Source of the DNA: Necropsobacter massiliensis
GTDB lineage: Bacteria; Pseudomonadota; Gammaproteobacteria; Enterobacterales; Pasteurellaceae
Assembly (NCBI RefSeq): GCF_000827595.2
Contig: NZ_LN776183.1
Span: forward strand, 310,001 to 374,000
Reading direction: 5' to 3'
Length of the DNA stretch: 64,000 nucleotides
Shown here: one piece after another, positions 28,111 to 37,667 of the stretch
Layout of the letters: each line of letters begins with the position of its first letter
How positions within the stretch are numbered: the first letter of the stretch is position 1
The notes under the pieces: model-generated
Told to the model about the DNA's origin: nothing
Databases searched by the model: none
What the model saw: the letters and a program-made list of their open reading frames with translations, nothing else
Made by a program: the position numbers and the translations under genes

Positions 28111-28950
28111 TTATTGTCTGGCTAAACGGCAATTTGCCGGAACGGGTTCAAAGTTTGAGCGAAACGGATTAATATCCAAGCCGCCGCGTCGGGTATAGCG
28201 GGCATATACGGTGAGTTTTTGCGGTTGTGCAAAGCGCATTAAATCGCAGAAAATGCGTTCCACACATTGTTCATGAAATTCGTTGTGCCGGCGGAAGGAG
28301 ACAAGATAGCGCAGCAATTTTTCGCGGTCGATTTTAGCACCGACATAACGAATCTGAATGCTGCCCCAGTCCGGTTGTTTGGTGATCAGACAATTGGATT
28401 TTAGCAGGTGGCTGACCAAGGTTTCTTCAATGATTGTTTCACCGCGACAGCCGGCTAGCAGCGCCGGGTTAAAATCATAGTCGCTGATCTCGATATCTTG
28501 ATGATCAATACAATCGCCGTCCAGCGCCGTAATGGGTTGGTTGGTATAATATGCCAGCGGATTTAACCGCACGTTGACTTCACCGTCGGCACAACGGGTC
28601 AAATCCTGTCGAATAGTCTGTTCGACCGCAGCAAAATCGTTGAATTTGCTTTGGTTAAAGCTGTTTAGATAGAGTTTGAAACTTTTTGATTCAATTAAAT
28701 GTTTGCTGCGAAAATCAATTTCCACCTCGGCGATGGCAACCTGCGGCAGCCCTTTCGGGTTCAACCAAGACACTTCATAGGCGGTCCAGATGTCTGCGCC
28801 GAAGGTAAAAGGTTGATGCGCGGTGATACCCAGCCCATTGCGATTTAAGCTGCGCGGTACGCTTTGCAGCAAAGTGCGGTCATAATCGGCGGCATATTCC
28901 GTTTGCTGCCCGAGTTTCAGTGCGCTCAGGCTGGCGTCATGGTCATTCAT
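28111..28950 (-). CDS. queF: NADPH-dependent 7-cyano-7-deazaguanine reductase
   Basis: QueF reduces preQ0 to preQ1 in queuosine biosynthesis. The 279-residue length (start ATG 28950) marks the long, two-module YqcD type. The family motif [13 protein letters not shown], the nucleophilic Cys in [14 protein letters not shown], and the substrate-binding FHEQCVERI are present. The frame extends upstream to 29037 but that overlaps the neighbour. In E. coli queF also sits next to ppnN and syd. Confidence 0.95.
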   Translation of the reverse strand: MNDHDASLSALKLGQQTEYAADYDRTLLQSVPRSLNRNGLGITAHQPFTFGADIWTAYEVSWLNPKGLPQVAIAEVEIDFRSKHLIESKSFKLYLNSFNQSKFNDFAAVEQTIRQDLTRCADGEVNVRLNPLAYYTNQPITALDGDCIDHQDIEISDYDFNPALLAGCRGETIIEETLVSHLLKSNCLITKQPDWGSIQIRYVGAKIDREKLLRYLVSFRRHNEFHEQCVERIFCDLMRFAQPQKLTVYARYTRRGGLDINPFRSNFEPVPANCRLARQ

Positions 28951-28969
28951 GGTGATTATTGTCCTTAAT

Positions 28970-29758
28970 TTATTGCCAGTGCCAAGATAAATTCGATACG
29001 ATGCGACAATGATCACATTTAAAATAGAACAAGTCAAATAGCGGGCGGGGCAGCGCCCATTCGCGTTGACACAGCGGGCAGCGGCGTTGTTGTTCGCCGG
29101 CTAAATCGTCTCCGCCGAGACGATACAGATAATAATAGGTCGGAATGCCGCTGATGCGCTCAATATCGCGACTTAGATAATAACCGTGTTTGAACAAATT
29201 GCTGTCGATATCCGAAATTTCCCGCAACGCCTGCCGTTCCAGCACCGCACCGTTCATTTGCAGCTGATCGCAGGCTTGCCAGTTTTCCTGCCATTTAATG
29301 ATGTCCATGCTCAAGTGCGGTACGTTTTTCAGCTGTTTATACAAGGGGATCGGCAGAAAATCTTCGCCGCTGTGTAACGGTGAGCAGGATTGCAGATAAG
29401 TGGTATACAGTATTTGCCAGCCGGGATGGGCGCCGCTGTGGGTGGTATCGGAATTCAGATCGTCGGCGATAATTTGAAATCCGTCCAAAAAAAGTCCCGC
29501 ACTTTCCGCCTTTTCCAAGGCATTATCCACTTCGGTGTTATTATATTCCGCCAGCAGGCTTTGTTGCTCTGGGCACACCACGCGTACCGCCAGTCCCGGC
29601 TCGCCCTCCAATTCGGCGGCAAACAGCGGAATTTCCCGCCCGATAATCTGCCCGTTATAGCGCCATTGTTCGATAATCTGATTAACCAGATAACTTAAAT
29701 CGGCAATAGGATGCGGTCGATTGCTGCGATGAGTAAAAAAGGCTTCGATAAGATACAT
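28970..29758 (-). CDS. DUF2310-type protein with C-terminal zinc ribbon
   Basis: The 262-residue protein ends in a zinc ribbon, CPLCQREW then CDHCRIVS (about residues 227-255), with no membrane or signal segments. I recognise it as the zinc-ribbon DUF2310 family that accompanies queF in Pasteurellaceae. A nucleic-acid-binding role has been suggested only from the ribbon. It is 19 bases upstream of queF, so the three genes DUF2310-queF-ppnN look like one operon. Confidence 0.7.
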   Translation of the reverse strand: MYLIEAFFTHRSNRPHPIADLSYLVNQIIEQWRYNGQIIGREIPLFAAELEGEPGLAVRVVCPEQQSLLAEYNNTEVDNALEKAESAGLFLDGFQIIADDLNSDTTHSGAHPGWQILYTTYLQSCSPLHSGEDFLPIPLYKQLKNVPHLSMDIIKWQENWQACDQLQMNGAVLERQALREISDIDSNLFKHGYYLSRDIERISGIPTYYYLYRLGGDDLAGEQQRRCPLCQREWALPRPLFDLFYFKCDHCRIVSNLSWHWQ

Positions 29759-29865
29759 ATTTGCTCACTTTTTGTTGGTGTTGAGTGCCGGTTGATGGAT
29801 TAAGATAGACAAATTGCATACAATACGCAACTGTAAAACAGTTTCACCGATTTTAAGGATACATT

Positions 29866-30180
29866 ATGCGTCAGCAGACCAAAATTCACCTACAACATTT
29901 ACAACAAGTTATGCAAAAGCTGGAGCTTTGGCAGGCGGTAGCGCCGCCGGAAAGCGCATTTTTAAGCAATCAACCCTTTGCGTTGGATACTCTAGAAGCC
30001 CATGAATGGTTGCAATGGGTTTTTATTCCGCGCATGTATGCGCTGTTGGAAAGCGATATGCCGTTGCCGCAGCAGATTGCCGTGGTGCCTTATGTGGAAG
30101 AGGCACTGAAAGAATTGGACGGGCTGGACGAGTTATTAAGTCCGATCAGCGCAATTGAGCAGTTGTGCAAGAATCAGTGA
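29866..30180 (+). CDS. yqcC: YqcC family protein (DUF446)
   Basis: A 104-residue soluble protein with the YqcC pattern: leucine-rich helices, then FALDTLEAHEWLQWVFIPRM and VVPYVEEAL. ATG 29866 follows AAGGATAC. It overlaps truC by one base, the same pair as in E. coli. The fold is known to be helical; no biochemical role is settled. Confidence 0.88.
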   Translation: MRQQTKIHLQHLQQVMQKLELWQAVAPPESAFLSNQPFALDTLEAHEWLQWVFIPRMYALLESDMPLPQQIAVVPYVEEALKELDGLDELLSPISAIEQLCKNQ

Positions 30181-30911
30181 TGATGCCGTTGCAGATCATT
30201 TATCAAGACGATGATATCGTAGCGGTCAATAAACCGGCAGGAATGTTGGTGCATCGCAGCTGGCTCGACCGGCATGAAACCCGGTTTGTCATGCAGACGT
30301 TGCGCGATCAGATCGGATGTCATGTTTTTCCCGTTCATCGTTTAGACCGTCCTACCTCCGGCGTGCTGTTGTTTGCCTTAAACAGCCGCGTCGCTCATTT
30401 GCTGTGTCAGCAATTCGAGTTGAAACAGGTGGAAAAACATTATTTGGCTGTGGTGCGCGGTTATCTGGCGGGACAAGGGCGGGTGGATTATCCGTTAAGC
30501 GTGCGGGAAGATAAAATCGCCGATAAATTTGGTCGGCAAGATAAGCAAGCGCAGCCAGCAGTAACGGATTACGAGGGATTAAACACGGTGGAAATGCCTT
30601 ATTCGGCAGGGCGCTATCAAACCAGTCGTTATTCGTTGCTGAGATTAATTCCGCATACCGGTCGCAAACATCAGTTACGTCGTCACTTAAAGCATCTTTT
30701 TCATCCGATTGTAGGTGATACCCAGTATGGCGATTTGCATCAGAATCGGGCGTTAGCGGCGAATGTTGGAGTAAACCGTTTGTTGCTGCATGCGCATAGA
30801 CTGCGTTTTCGTCACCCCGTCACAAATGCCGACCTAGACATTGTCGCTCCGTTAGATGGGCAATGGCAACTGTTGCTGGAGCGTTTCGGTTGGAACAATC
30901 CAATAGCATAA
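30180..30911 (+). CDS. truC: tRNA pseudouridine65 synthase
   Basis: TruC makes pseudouridine at position 65 of some tRNAs. With the ATG at 30180 (which overlaps the yqcC stop as TGATG) it has 243 residues. The catalytic Asp is in HRLDRPTSGVLLF, and TGRKHQLRRHL is the conserved RluA-class motif. A second ATG at 30183 is an alternative start. No S4 domain is present, as expected for TruC. Confidence 0.92.
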   Translation: MMPLQIIYQDDDIVAVNKPAGMLVHRSWLDRHETRFVMQTLRDQIGCHVFPVHRLDRPTSGVLLFALNSRVAHLLCQQFELKQVEKHYLAVVRGYLAGQGRVDYPLSVREDKIADKFGRQDKQAQPAVTDYEGLNTVEMPYSAGRYQTSRYSLLRLIPHTGRKHQLRRHLKHLFHPIVGDTQYGDLHQNRALAANVGVNRLLLHAHRLRFRHPVTNADLDIVAPLDGQWQLLLERFGWNNPIA

Positions 30912-30971
30912 CGTGCCGACCCAGACAAAAGTGCGGTGAAAATTTTATGTGTTTTACTAAAAGTTATTAAT

Positions 30972-30998
30972 ACGGGCGGTTTGCTTTGTACCGCCCGT
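30972..30998. terminator. Hairpin between convergent truC and argF
   Basis: ACGGGCGGT (30972-30980) pairs perfectly with ACCGCCCGT (30990-30998), followed by TTAATT. It can serve both convergent genes. Confidence 0.65.
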
Positions 30999-31014
30999 TA
31001 ATTGAGCGCGGCGG

Positions 31015-32019
31015 CTAAGCCAGTGCGGCGACCATTACGGCTTTGATCGTGTGCATACGGTTTTCTGCCTGTTCAAAGGCGATATTCATCGGCGATTCAA
31101 ACACCGCTTCTGTCACTTCGATACCGTCGGCAAGTTCCGGATATTGCGCAGCGATTTGGCGCCCGATTTCAGTTTCGCAGTTATGAAATGCTGGCAAACA
31201 GTGCATGAATTTCACATTCGGATTGCCGGAATGTTGCATTAACGCCGGTGTTACTTGGTAAGGCAGCAGCAATTTAATGCGTTCGCCCCATGCTTCCAGC
31301 GGTTCACCCATTGATACCCACACATCCGTATGGACAAAATCGACTCCTTTCAGCGCAGAATCAATATCTTCGCTAACCAGAATGCGGGCGCCGGTTGTGG
31401 CAGCAATCTGCTGGCACATTTCTACCAGTTCGCTTTCCGGTAATAAGGCTTTCGGCGCGCAGATTCGGACGTCCATACCGAGTTTGGCGCCGATCAGCAG
31501 CAGAGAATTGCCCATATTATTGCGTGCATCACCGATATAAACATAGCTGATTTCATTCAGCGGTTTGTTGGAATGTTCGAGCATCGTTAACACATCCGCC
31601 AGCATTTGGGTAGGGTGAAATTCGTCGGTCAGCCCGTTAAACACCGGCACTCCGGCATATTGCGCTAATTCGTTCACTACGCTTTGTTTGAAACCGCGAT
31701 ATTCAATGGCGTCATACATGCGTCCGAGAACGCGGGCGGTATCTTTCATACTTTCTTTATGTCCGATTTGTGACGATGCCGAATCAATATATGTCACATT
31801 CGCGCCTTGATCATAAGCCGCCACTTCAAAAGCGCAACGGGTGCGAGTTGAGGTTTTTTCAAAAATCAGGGCGATATTTTTGCCTTTTAAACGCTGCTGT
31901 TCGGTGCCTGCATATTTAGCGCGTTTCAGATCACGAGCGAGATCGAGTAAAAAACGGATTTCACGCGGGGTGTGATTAACCAGACTCAATAAATGGCGGT
32001 TTTTTAAGTTAAAAGGCAT
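31015..32019 (-). CDS. argF: Ornithine carbamoyltransferase
   Basis: The enzyme joins carbamoyl phosphate and ornithine to give citrulline (or the reverse in the arginine deiminase path). It has 334 residues, as E. coli ArgI, with the carbamoyl-phosphate loop STRTRC, HPTQ, and the ornithine site HCLPAFH. I use ATG 32019 with a GGAGTAAC site rather than the longer frame. No arcA or arcC gene flanks it, so an anabolic role is more likely, although H. influenzae calls its homologue arcB. I see no ARG box upstream. Confidence 0.93.
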   Translation of the reverse strand: MPFNLKNRHLLSLVNHTPREIRFLLDLARDLKRAKYAGTEQQRLKGKNIALIFEKTSTRTRCAFEVAAYDQGANVTYIDSASSQIGHKESMKDTARVLGRMYDAIEYRGFKQSVVNELAQYAGVPVFNGLTDEFHPTQMLADVLTMLEHSNKPLNEISYVYIGDARNNMGNSLLLIGAKLGMDVRICAPKALLPESELVEMCQQIAATTGARILVSEDIDSALKGVDFVHTDVWVSMGEPLEAWGERIKLLLPYQVTPALMQHSGNPNVKFMHCLPAFHNCETEIGRQIAAQYPELADGIEVTEAVFESPMNIAFEQAENRMHTIKAVMVAALA

Positions 32020-32098
32020 TGTGTTACTCCTGCTATATTGTGTTTCGTTATTTTGTTGGTATATTACTTGTTTCTTTCGGCTTGATAAAGGTAAAAAT

Positions 32099-32272
32099 AT
32101 GTCGGATAACTTATTACTCGGTCTCACCCACGAACAGCAGCAGCGTGCCGTAGAAAGAATTCAACAACTGATGCAGCAGGGCATCAGCAGCGGCGAGGCC
32201 ATTGCTATGGTGGCAAAAGCGCTGCGCGAACAATATGGCGAACAGGATGCGGTGCGGAAAAATGTGGAGTGA
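32099..32272 (+). CDS. yoaH: UPF0181 family protein, YoaH-like
   Basis: A 57-residue protein whose core, [20 protein letters not shown] followed by [15 protein letters not shown], is the UPF0181 signature (E. coli YoaH 59 residues). The ATG at 32099 follows AAAGGTAA. The open frame to 32021 is not used because it overlaps the argF promoter. Function is unknown. Confidence 0.85.
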   Translation: MSDNLLLGLTHEQQQRAVERIQQLMQQGISSGEAIAMVAKALREQYGEQDAVRKNVE

Positions 32273-32408
32273 TTTTTCCAAGCGAATTAACTGCTGAATT
32301 GTATAAGCAATGAATATATAAAGAAATTTTGTGATCTCTGTTTGATTTTAAACTATTTTTTATTGCCAAAATGTCGAAATTCATTGAATATCTGCTCGGA
32401 AATTCGGG

Positions 32409-32432
32409 TGATAAAGCAAATTTGCTTTATCA
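32409..32432. repeat. Perfect 24-bp palindrome in the cspD leader
   Basis: The arms TGATAAAGCAAA and TTTGCTTTATCA meet without a loop. It lies 53 bases before the cspD ATG within the 213-base gap 32273-32485, where I see no gene. It could be a protein-binding site or fold as an RNA hairpin in the leader. Confidence 0.7.
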
Positions 32433-32485
32433 AGGTAATAAAATAGTCTATTCAGGACGTTAAATCCATATTAGAGGTCAATGTT

Positions 32486-32695
32486 ATGGAAGTTGGTGTT
32501 GTTAAATGGTTTAATAATGCGAAAGGATTCGGTTTTATTTCCGCAGAAGGTAACGATGCGGATATTTTTGCGCACTATTCGGTGATTGAAATGGACGGTT
32601 ACCGTTCGCTAAAGGCCGGTCAGAGAGTGAATTTTGAAGCGGTGCACGGCGACAAAGGTTCTCATGCGACCAAGATTGTGCCTATCGTAGAATAA
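32486..32695 (+). CDS. cspD: Cold-shock-domain protein CspD
   Basis: A 69-residue single cold-shock domain with RNP1 (KGFGFIS) and RNP2 (DIFAHYSVI). The context VVKWFNNAKGFGF and EMDGYRSLKAGQ-VNFE matches CspD rather than CspA. In E. coli CspD binds single-stranded DNA and slows replication in stationary phase. The ATG has an AGAGGT site. A terminator follows. Confidence 0.92.
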   Translation: MEVGVVKWFNNAKGFGFISAEGNDADIFAHYSVIEMDGYRSLKAGQRVNFEAVHGDKGSHATKIVPIVE

Positions 32696-32730
32696 TAATT
32701 ATATTTTCCTTTATTTAGTCAATACCTTTT

Positions 32731-32759
32731 AAGACAGGGCTAGTTACCTTGTCTTTTTT
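32731..32759 (+). terminator. Terminator of cspD
   Basis: AAGACA and TGTCTT (with inner GG/CC pairs) form a stem from 32731, followed by a TTTTTT run to 32759. Confidence 0.8.
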
Positions 32760-32817
32760 CATGCCATAAAAAAAGAGGGCATATCGATACTTTGCTTGAA
32801 TCGGGGGGATTTTGGAT

Positions 32818-32838
32818 GGGCAAGGTAAGCCCTTGCCC
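32818..32838. terminator. Hairpin after the efflux operon
   Basis: GGGCAAGG (32818-32825) and CCTTGCCC (32831-32838) form a perfect 8-bp stem nine bases past the TolC-like stop on the minus strand. No T run follows there, so it may instead protect the 3' end of the transcript. Confidence 0.55.
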
Positions 32839-32846
32839 GGCAATGA

Positions 32847-34217
32847 TTATTTTATTGAATAATATCCGCCCATTGCGCTGTAAACCGCATTTTCGCTTTG
32901 AATTAAACTGTATTTCGCATTCAGGATTGAAAGTTGCGAACTTTTTTCTGTATTAGCGGCATTCAGCCAATCTTTTAACTCAGAAATACCGGCATTGTAA
33001 CGGTTTCTGTAATATTGCGTGATTCGTACGTTATAGGCATGAGTTTGCTGTAAATTGGACAGATTCTGACGTGCCTGATTGTAGGCGAAATAGTTGGTGT
33101 CAACATCGTTCAATGCGCTGGTAATGCTCTGTTCAAAATTCACTAACGCGGTTTCATAAGCGGCTTCGGAAATTTTTACGTTCCATTTCACCGTATTCCA
33201 GCTTAAGAACGGTAGGCTGATGCCTAATGTACCGCCGGCAATCGGGGTGTCGAACGCATTGCTGACTTTATCGCCGCTGGAACCTAAGCTGCCGCCCAGC
33301 GTAATGGTCGGGAACCAACTTTTCTGCATGGCTTTGGCGTCTTTAAATGCACTGTTCAGGCGATATTGATAACCTTTTACGTCAGGACGGTTGGCAATGG
33401 TGGAAAGCGGTACGTTTAAATTCACGCCGACATTTTTTACATCCAGAATATGCGGATAATTCACCTGTAGCACATCATTCGGTTTTAGATTCAATAAGTT
33501 ACGCAATGTCTGTTCCGCGGTTTTTTTCTGCGTCTGATAGCTGATTAAGGTATTGCGCGCGGTTAATACCGATTGTTGTGCCTGATCGGTACTGGCGCTG
33601 TCCGCTACACCTTGGGTTAATTTGTTTTGCATAATGCGGTTGATTTGAGCGTAATAATCGATAGTCTGATTCGTCACCGCAATGGCGTCATTTAGATAAG
33701 CGAGCTGATAATAAGTGACGATCACGGAGTTGATTAACGACACTCGGGTATTTTCCAGATCTTGTGCAGTAGCTGCATAAGTCCATTCCGCCGCAGAGGC
33801 GGCATCCGCCAGACGGCGCCATAGATCTAGCGTATAACTGACTTCCAGCGCGCCGCTGTGTTTAATGGTGGAATTGCCGCCGCTGTTGATATTTTTTTGC
33901 GCCGTTGAAGTGGTCGAGCCGCTGAACGACGGCACTAAATCGGCACCGACCAGATTAGCGTTATATAACGCCGAGTTGACGGAAATTGCCGCTTTGGCTA
34001 AATCTTTATTATTCGCCAGCGCCTGTTCCACCAAACGGTTCAGCTGCGGATCCTTATATAGCGTCCACCAGTTTTCCTGAATATTGTATTGTTTGGTGAG
34101 TTCTTCGTATTGTTGGAAATCTAATTGCGACGCGTTATAGGAATCATCGATATTCGCGCAACCGATTAATGCCGTCGATAGGGTAACGGCAAAGGCGACT
34201 TTTGAAAGTTTTAGCAT
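32847..34217 (-). CDS. TolC/NodT-family outer-membrane efflux lipoprotein
   Basis: The 456-residue protein starts with a lipoprotein signal (ALIGC lipobox, Cys at residue 20), followed by two repeats of the outer-membrane efflux protein family with long coiled helices (about residues 40-240 and 250-450). It would form the outer-membrane duct for the MacA-MacB pump. It is the third gene of the macA-macB-tolC-like operon. E. coli macAB has no such gene and borrows TolC, so here the full tripartite pump is in one operon. Confidence 0.9.
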   Translation of the reverse strand: MLKLSKVAFAVTLSTALIGCANIDDSYNASQLDFQQYEELTKQYNIQENWWTLYKDPQLNRLVEQALANNKDLAKAAISVNSALYNANLVGADLVPSFSGSTTSTAQKNINSGGNSTIKHSGALEVSYTLDLWRRLADAASAAEWTYAATAQDLENTRVSLINSVIVTYYQLAYLNDAIAVTNQTIDYYAQINRIMQNKLTQGVADSASTDQAQQSVLTARNTLISYQTQKKTAEQTLRNLLNLKPNDVLQVNYPHILDVKNVGVNLNVPLSTIANRPDVKGYQYRLNSAFKDAKAMQKSWFPTITLGGSLGSSGDKVSNAFDTPIAGGTLGISLPFLSWNTVKWNVKISEAAYETALVNFEQSITSALNDVDTNYFAYNQARQNLSNLQQTHAYNVRITQYYRNRYNAGISELKDWLNAANTEKSSQLSILNAKYSLIQSENAVYSAMGGYYSIK

Positions 34218-34238
34218 GATATTTTCCTTGAAATGAGT

Positions 34239-34264
34239 AAAGTGCGGTCATTTTTACCGCACTT
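34239..34264. terminator. Paired uptake signals between macB and the TolC-like gene
   Basis: AAGTGCGGT (34239-34247) and ACCGCACTT (34256-34264) face each other across eight bases. On the minus strand it lies between macB and the last gene of the operon and could lower expression of the latter. Confidence 0.5.
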
Positions 34265-34292
34265 TTGAGTGAATAAAATTGTATCAAAAAAT

Positions 34293-36227
34293 CTATTCCT
34301 GCGCTAACGCTGTAATCGGGTTTAACTGCGAGGCATTTTTTGCTGGCATATAACCGAACACCACGCCGATTAGCGTTGAGCAGAGTACCGCCGCCACAAT
34401 GGAAAAGCTGGAGAATATCATTGTGAAATCGGTCATAAACAGATTAAACAGCGTACCCAGCAGAATCGACAGCACGATGCCGGTGATCCCGCCGATTAAA
34501 CAAATCAGCACCGCTTCAATTAAAAACTGTTGCAATATATTGAATTGTTTGGCGCCGATAGCCATGCGCACGCCGATCTCTTTGGTGCGTTCGGTAACCG
34601 AAACCAGCATGATATTCATCACACCGATGCCGCCGACAATCAGCGAGATGACTGCGATACAGGAAATTAACAGTTTCATTGTATTGGTTGTGCTTTCAAT
34701 GGTTTGTTTGATGGTATCCGTATTCATCACGAAAAAGTCTTTTTTACCGTGTCGCACGGTAAGCAAATTGGTCAGATCTTTTTCCGCCACTGTAGAATTC
34801 ACATCATCACGCACTTTTACCGTAATGGAATCGATTTTCTGATTGCCGGAGATTTTATTCATCGCCGTGGTATAGGGAATATAAATATTCAGCGTGGTGG
34901 AGTTCATTCCCATATTGTTGGATGTGGCGGCAACGCCAATTACTTTCAGCGGTTTTTTGTTCATCATCAGAATTTTGCCAAGCGGATTCTGTCCGCCGAA
35001 CACGTCTTTTAATGTGTTTTCATCAATCACCGCAACCTGTTCGTTATGTTTTACATCCTGCGCACTAAACAGCTCGCCTTGTTTCAGGCTTAAGCCTTTT
35101 ACATTGAAATATTGTTCGCCGACCCCTTTTACCTGTGCGGTGAAACTTTCGCTGCCGTAGGTTAGCGTACCGCTGACGGCACTGTTCGGCGTTGAGCTGA
35201 CGATATAGCTTTGTTTGGCCAGAATAGTGGAATCGGCAACGGTCAGATTCTGATTCTTATCCGCCCGCCGATCGCCGAATCCCGTACCGTTATAAATATC
35301 CATGGTATTGGTGCCCATAGCGTTGATATTGGCAAGAATTTTCTGCTGCGAACCGTTTCCTAGCGCCACTACGCAGACGACGGAAGTAATGCCGATAATA
35401 ATCCCCAACATAGTCAGCAACGAACGCAATTTATGCGCGATAATGGCATTGACCGACATTTTAAAAGATTCCATAAACTGATCTTTATAGAAATTGAAAC
35501 AGCTTTTACTGACTCGTGGCGTATCGATTTTTTGTGCAATGACATCGGATTTACGGGTATCTTCAATAATGCGTCCGTCTTTGATTTCAATAATTCGATT
35601 GGCAAAATTAGCGACATTCTTATCATGCGTGACCAAAATAATGGTATGCCCCTCACTGTGCAACTGAGTAAGAATTTCCATCACGGTTTCGCCGCTTTTG
35701 CTGTCCAAGGCGCCGGTTGGTTCGTCCGCCAGAATAATATCGCCGCCGTTCATCAGGGCACGCGCGATACTGACCCGTTGCTGTTGTCCGCCGGAAAGCT
35801 GATTCGGTTTGTTTGCCAGCCGATCGGCTAATCCCAGTTTGTCCAGCAATTGTGCGGCACGTGTCAGGCGGGTTTGTTGATCTACACCGGCATAAATGGC
35901 CGGTAGCGCCACATTTTCCACCGCACTTAAGGTAGATAGCAGATTATAGCGCTGGAAGATAAAACCGAATTTTTTTTGCCGTAAGTCGGACAGCTCGTCG
36001 CGGCTTAGGCGGCTGACTTCCGTGCCGTCAATGTTGTATGAGCCGGAAGTGGCGGTGTCCAAACAACCGATAATATTCATTAAGGTCGATTTTCCGGAGC
36101 CGGATTGACCGATAATGGCGATGAAATCTCCTTTTTCAATCTCAAGATTAATGTCTTTTAACACCTGAGTACGGTTTTCGCCTTCCCCGAAATATTTATT
36201 AATCGCTTTGATTTCAATAATATTCAT
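34293..36227 (-). CDS. macB: MacB-type ABC exporter (ATPase and permease fused)
   Basis: A 644-residue protein, the MacB length. The N-terminal ATPase has Walker [10 protein letters not shown], signature LSGGQQQR and Walker [13 protein letters not shown]. One helix at about 270 is followed by a large periplasmic domain and three C-terminal helices (FtsX-like domain). MacB drives export of macrolides, enterotoxin or haem-related substrates from the periplasm through MacA and an outer-membrane duct; the substrate here is unknown. An uptake signal lies just before its start. Confidence 0.93.
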   Translation of the reverse strand: MNIIEIKAINKYFGEGENRTQVLKDINLEIEKGDFIAIIGQSGSGKSTLMNIIGCLDTATSGSYNIDGTEVSRLSRDELSDLRQKKFGFIFQRYNLLSTLSAVENVALPAIYAGVDQQTRLTRAAQLLDKLGLADRLANKPNQLSGGQQQRVSIARALMNGGDIILADEPTGALDSKSGETVMEILTQLHSEGHTIILVTHDKNVANFANRIIEIKDGRIIEDTRKSDVIAQKIDTPRVSKSCFNFYKDQFMESFKMSVNAIIAHKLRSLLTMLGIIIGITSVVCVVALGNGSQQKILANINAMGTNTMDIYNGTGFGDRRADKNQNLTVADSTILAKQSYIVSSTPNSAVSGTLTYGSESFTAQVKGVGEQYFNVKGLSLKQGELFSAQDVKHNEQVAVIDENTLKDVFGGQNPLGKILMMNKKPLKVIGVAATSNNMGMNSTTLNIYIPYTTAMNKISGNQKIDSITVKVRDDVNSTVAEKDLTNLLTVRHGKKDFFVMNTDTIKQTIESTTNTMKLLISCIAVISLIVGGIGVMNIMLVSVTERTKEIGVRMAIGAKQFNILQQFLIEAVLICLIGGITGIVLSILLGTLFNLFMTDFTMIFSSFSIVAAVLCSTLIGVVFGYMPAKNASQLNPITALAQE

Positions 36228-36244
36228 AAAATTAACCGCACTTT

Positions 36245-37411
36245 TTAGAACATTCTCGGACCGCGGTTGGAATTTCCGACAGTTTCGCCACTGGCCAGCT
36301 GCGAGGAAATCACTTTTTCGCCTTCCTGTAAACCGGAAAGAATCTGGGTGTTGACATCATCACTCAGCCCCGTGCTGACTTCGCGCCGTTCCGCCTGATT
36401 ATGCTCATTCAGCACATTCACATAGGTTTTATCGCCTTGTTTGTGCAACGTCATGGTCGGCACCACCAGCGTGTTTTTAGCATCGGCAATGGTAATCGTG
36501 TTCTGGATCGTCATGCCGATACGCAACTTGTTATCCTGATTATCCACTACCACATTGGCGTAATAATACACCGCGTCCGTATCGGAGACACTTTCGGAAT
36601 ATTCGTTGTCGGTCAGCGTGGTCATGGCCGGGTCAACCGAAGCAATGGTTGATTTATAGACGGTATCCGGTTCCGACAGCGTGGTAAAGGCGACCGGCAT
36701 ACCAGCTTGCACTTTGGTAATATCGCCCTCGGAAATTTCCGGTTTAATCAAAATTTTGCTTAAATCCGCTACCTGTACAATGGTCGGAGTGGTTTGATTG
36801 GCGTTTACGGTTTGCCCCTCGGAAACCGGAATGGAAATAATGGTGCCGTTAATCGGCGACAGAATTTTGGTATAGCCCAAATTGGTCTGCGCGGTGCTGA
36901 CTTCAATTTCAGCGGTTTTGATCGACGCTTGAACTTCCTCAATCGCCGCTTCTGCGCTGGCAAGGGTGTCTTTGGCTTCATTCAGCTCATCCAAACTGAT
37001 GGATTTTTTGGCATACAGACCGGACATGCGGTTATACGCCGATTTCGCCACTTCATAAGCCACTTTTTTGGCTTTTAGCTGTGCCTGATAAGAGGCGAGA
37101 GAGGCCTGCGCGGTATTTAAATTATTGACTTGCGTTTTGGAATCAATTTCCGCGATTAAATCGCCCGTTTTAACTGCCTGACCTAGCGTGACGTGAATTT
37201 TTTCGATTTTGCCCGACACCTGCGCACCGACTTCAACTCGGTTATAAGCGCGCACCGTACCGCTGGTAATTACCGATTTCTGCACATCACTGCGTTGTAC
37301 GGTTTCGGTCAGATAGGTGATGTTATTGTGGTTGGAATTGCCGAAATAACTATAGGCGCCGATGCCGAGGGCGGCCAAGACAATAAATGAGAGAACCTGT
37401 TTTTTGGTCAT
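36245..37411 (-). CDS. macA: MacA-type periplasmic adaptor
   Basis: A 388-residue membrane-fusion protein with an N-terminal anchor helix (residues 7-23), a lipoyl-like domain split around a long coiled coil (about 85-190), and a beta-barrel domain. It links MacB to the outer-membrane duct and stimulates its ATPase. It is the first gene of the operon, 17 bases ahead of macB. The promoter region carries a response-regulator-type direct repeat. Confidence 0.92.
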   Translation of the reverse strand: MTKKQVLSFIVLAALGIGAYSYFGNSNHNNITYLTETVQRSDVQKSVITSGTVRAYNRVEVGAQVSGKIEKIHVTLGQAVKTGDLIAEIDSKTQVNNLNTAQASLASYQAQLKAKKVAYEVAKSAYNRMSGLYAKKSISLDELNEAKDTLASAEAAIEEVQASIKTAEIEVSTAQTNLGYTKILSPINGTIISIPVSEGQTVNANQTTPTIVQVADLSKILIKPEISEGDITKVQAGMPVAFTTLSEPDTVYKSTIASVDPAMTTLTDNEYSESVSDTDAVYYYANVVVDNQDNKLRIGMTIQNTITIADAKNTLVVPTMTLHKQGDKTYVNVLNEHNQAERREVSTGLSDDVNTQILSGLQEGEKVISSQLASGETVGNSNRGPRMF

Positions 37412-37453
37412 GAGTAATCGCTCCGGAAAACTACAAAATTAATATTGTTCGCA

Positions 37454-37486
37454 ATGATAAGAAAAGTATCTTAAGAAAAACTTAAG
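37454..37486 (-). promoter_or_regulatory. QseB/PmrA-type direct repeat and promoter of macA
   Basis: On either strand the site reads CTTAA-N6-CTTAA (plus 37470-37485), an 11-base period repeat. This fits the QseB motif reported in Pasteurellaceae and the PmrA box. On the minus strand a TATCAT -10 (37459-37454) follows ten bases after the repeat, and there is no normal -35, the usual layout for activation by an OmpR-family regulator. Confidence 0.6.
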
Positions 37487-37524
37487 AAATGAAAACGGAC
37501 AATTTTCCCTTTTATCTCTCACTG

Positions 37525-37542
37525 AATGAACGTTCGTTCATT
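37525..37542. promoter_or_regulatory. TetR-type operator palindrome between macA and glnS
   Basis: AATGAACG-TT-CGTTCATT is a perfect inverted repeat of the kind bound by TetR/AcrR-family repressors. It lies about 65 bases upstream of the macA -10 and 50 upstream of the glnS -35, so its target is unclear. No tetR-family gene is in the window. Confidence 0.55.
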
Positions 37543-37592
37543 TTTTTGCGTTGCGGATTTTACCATTAATTTGTCGAAAAGCAACCGCACTT

Positions 37593-37621
37593 TTGTATTC
37601 TGATTGTAAACAGGGTAGAAT
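37593..37621 (+). promoter_or_regulatory. Promoter of glnS
   Basis: TTGTAT (37593-37598) and TAGAAT (37616-37621) are 17 bases apart, 47 bases before the glnS ATG. Confidence 0.65.
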
Positions 37622-37667
37622 AAGCGCCAATTTTTAATTAAAAAAGATTACGTTAATTGAGGTCAGA

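Noticed and set aside
31015-32019. An arginine deiminase (arc) operon
   Set aside because: Only the carbamoyltransferase is here; no arcA or arcC lies beside it.
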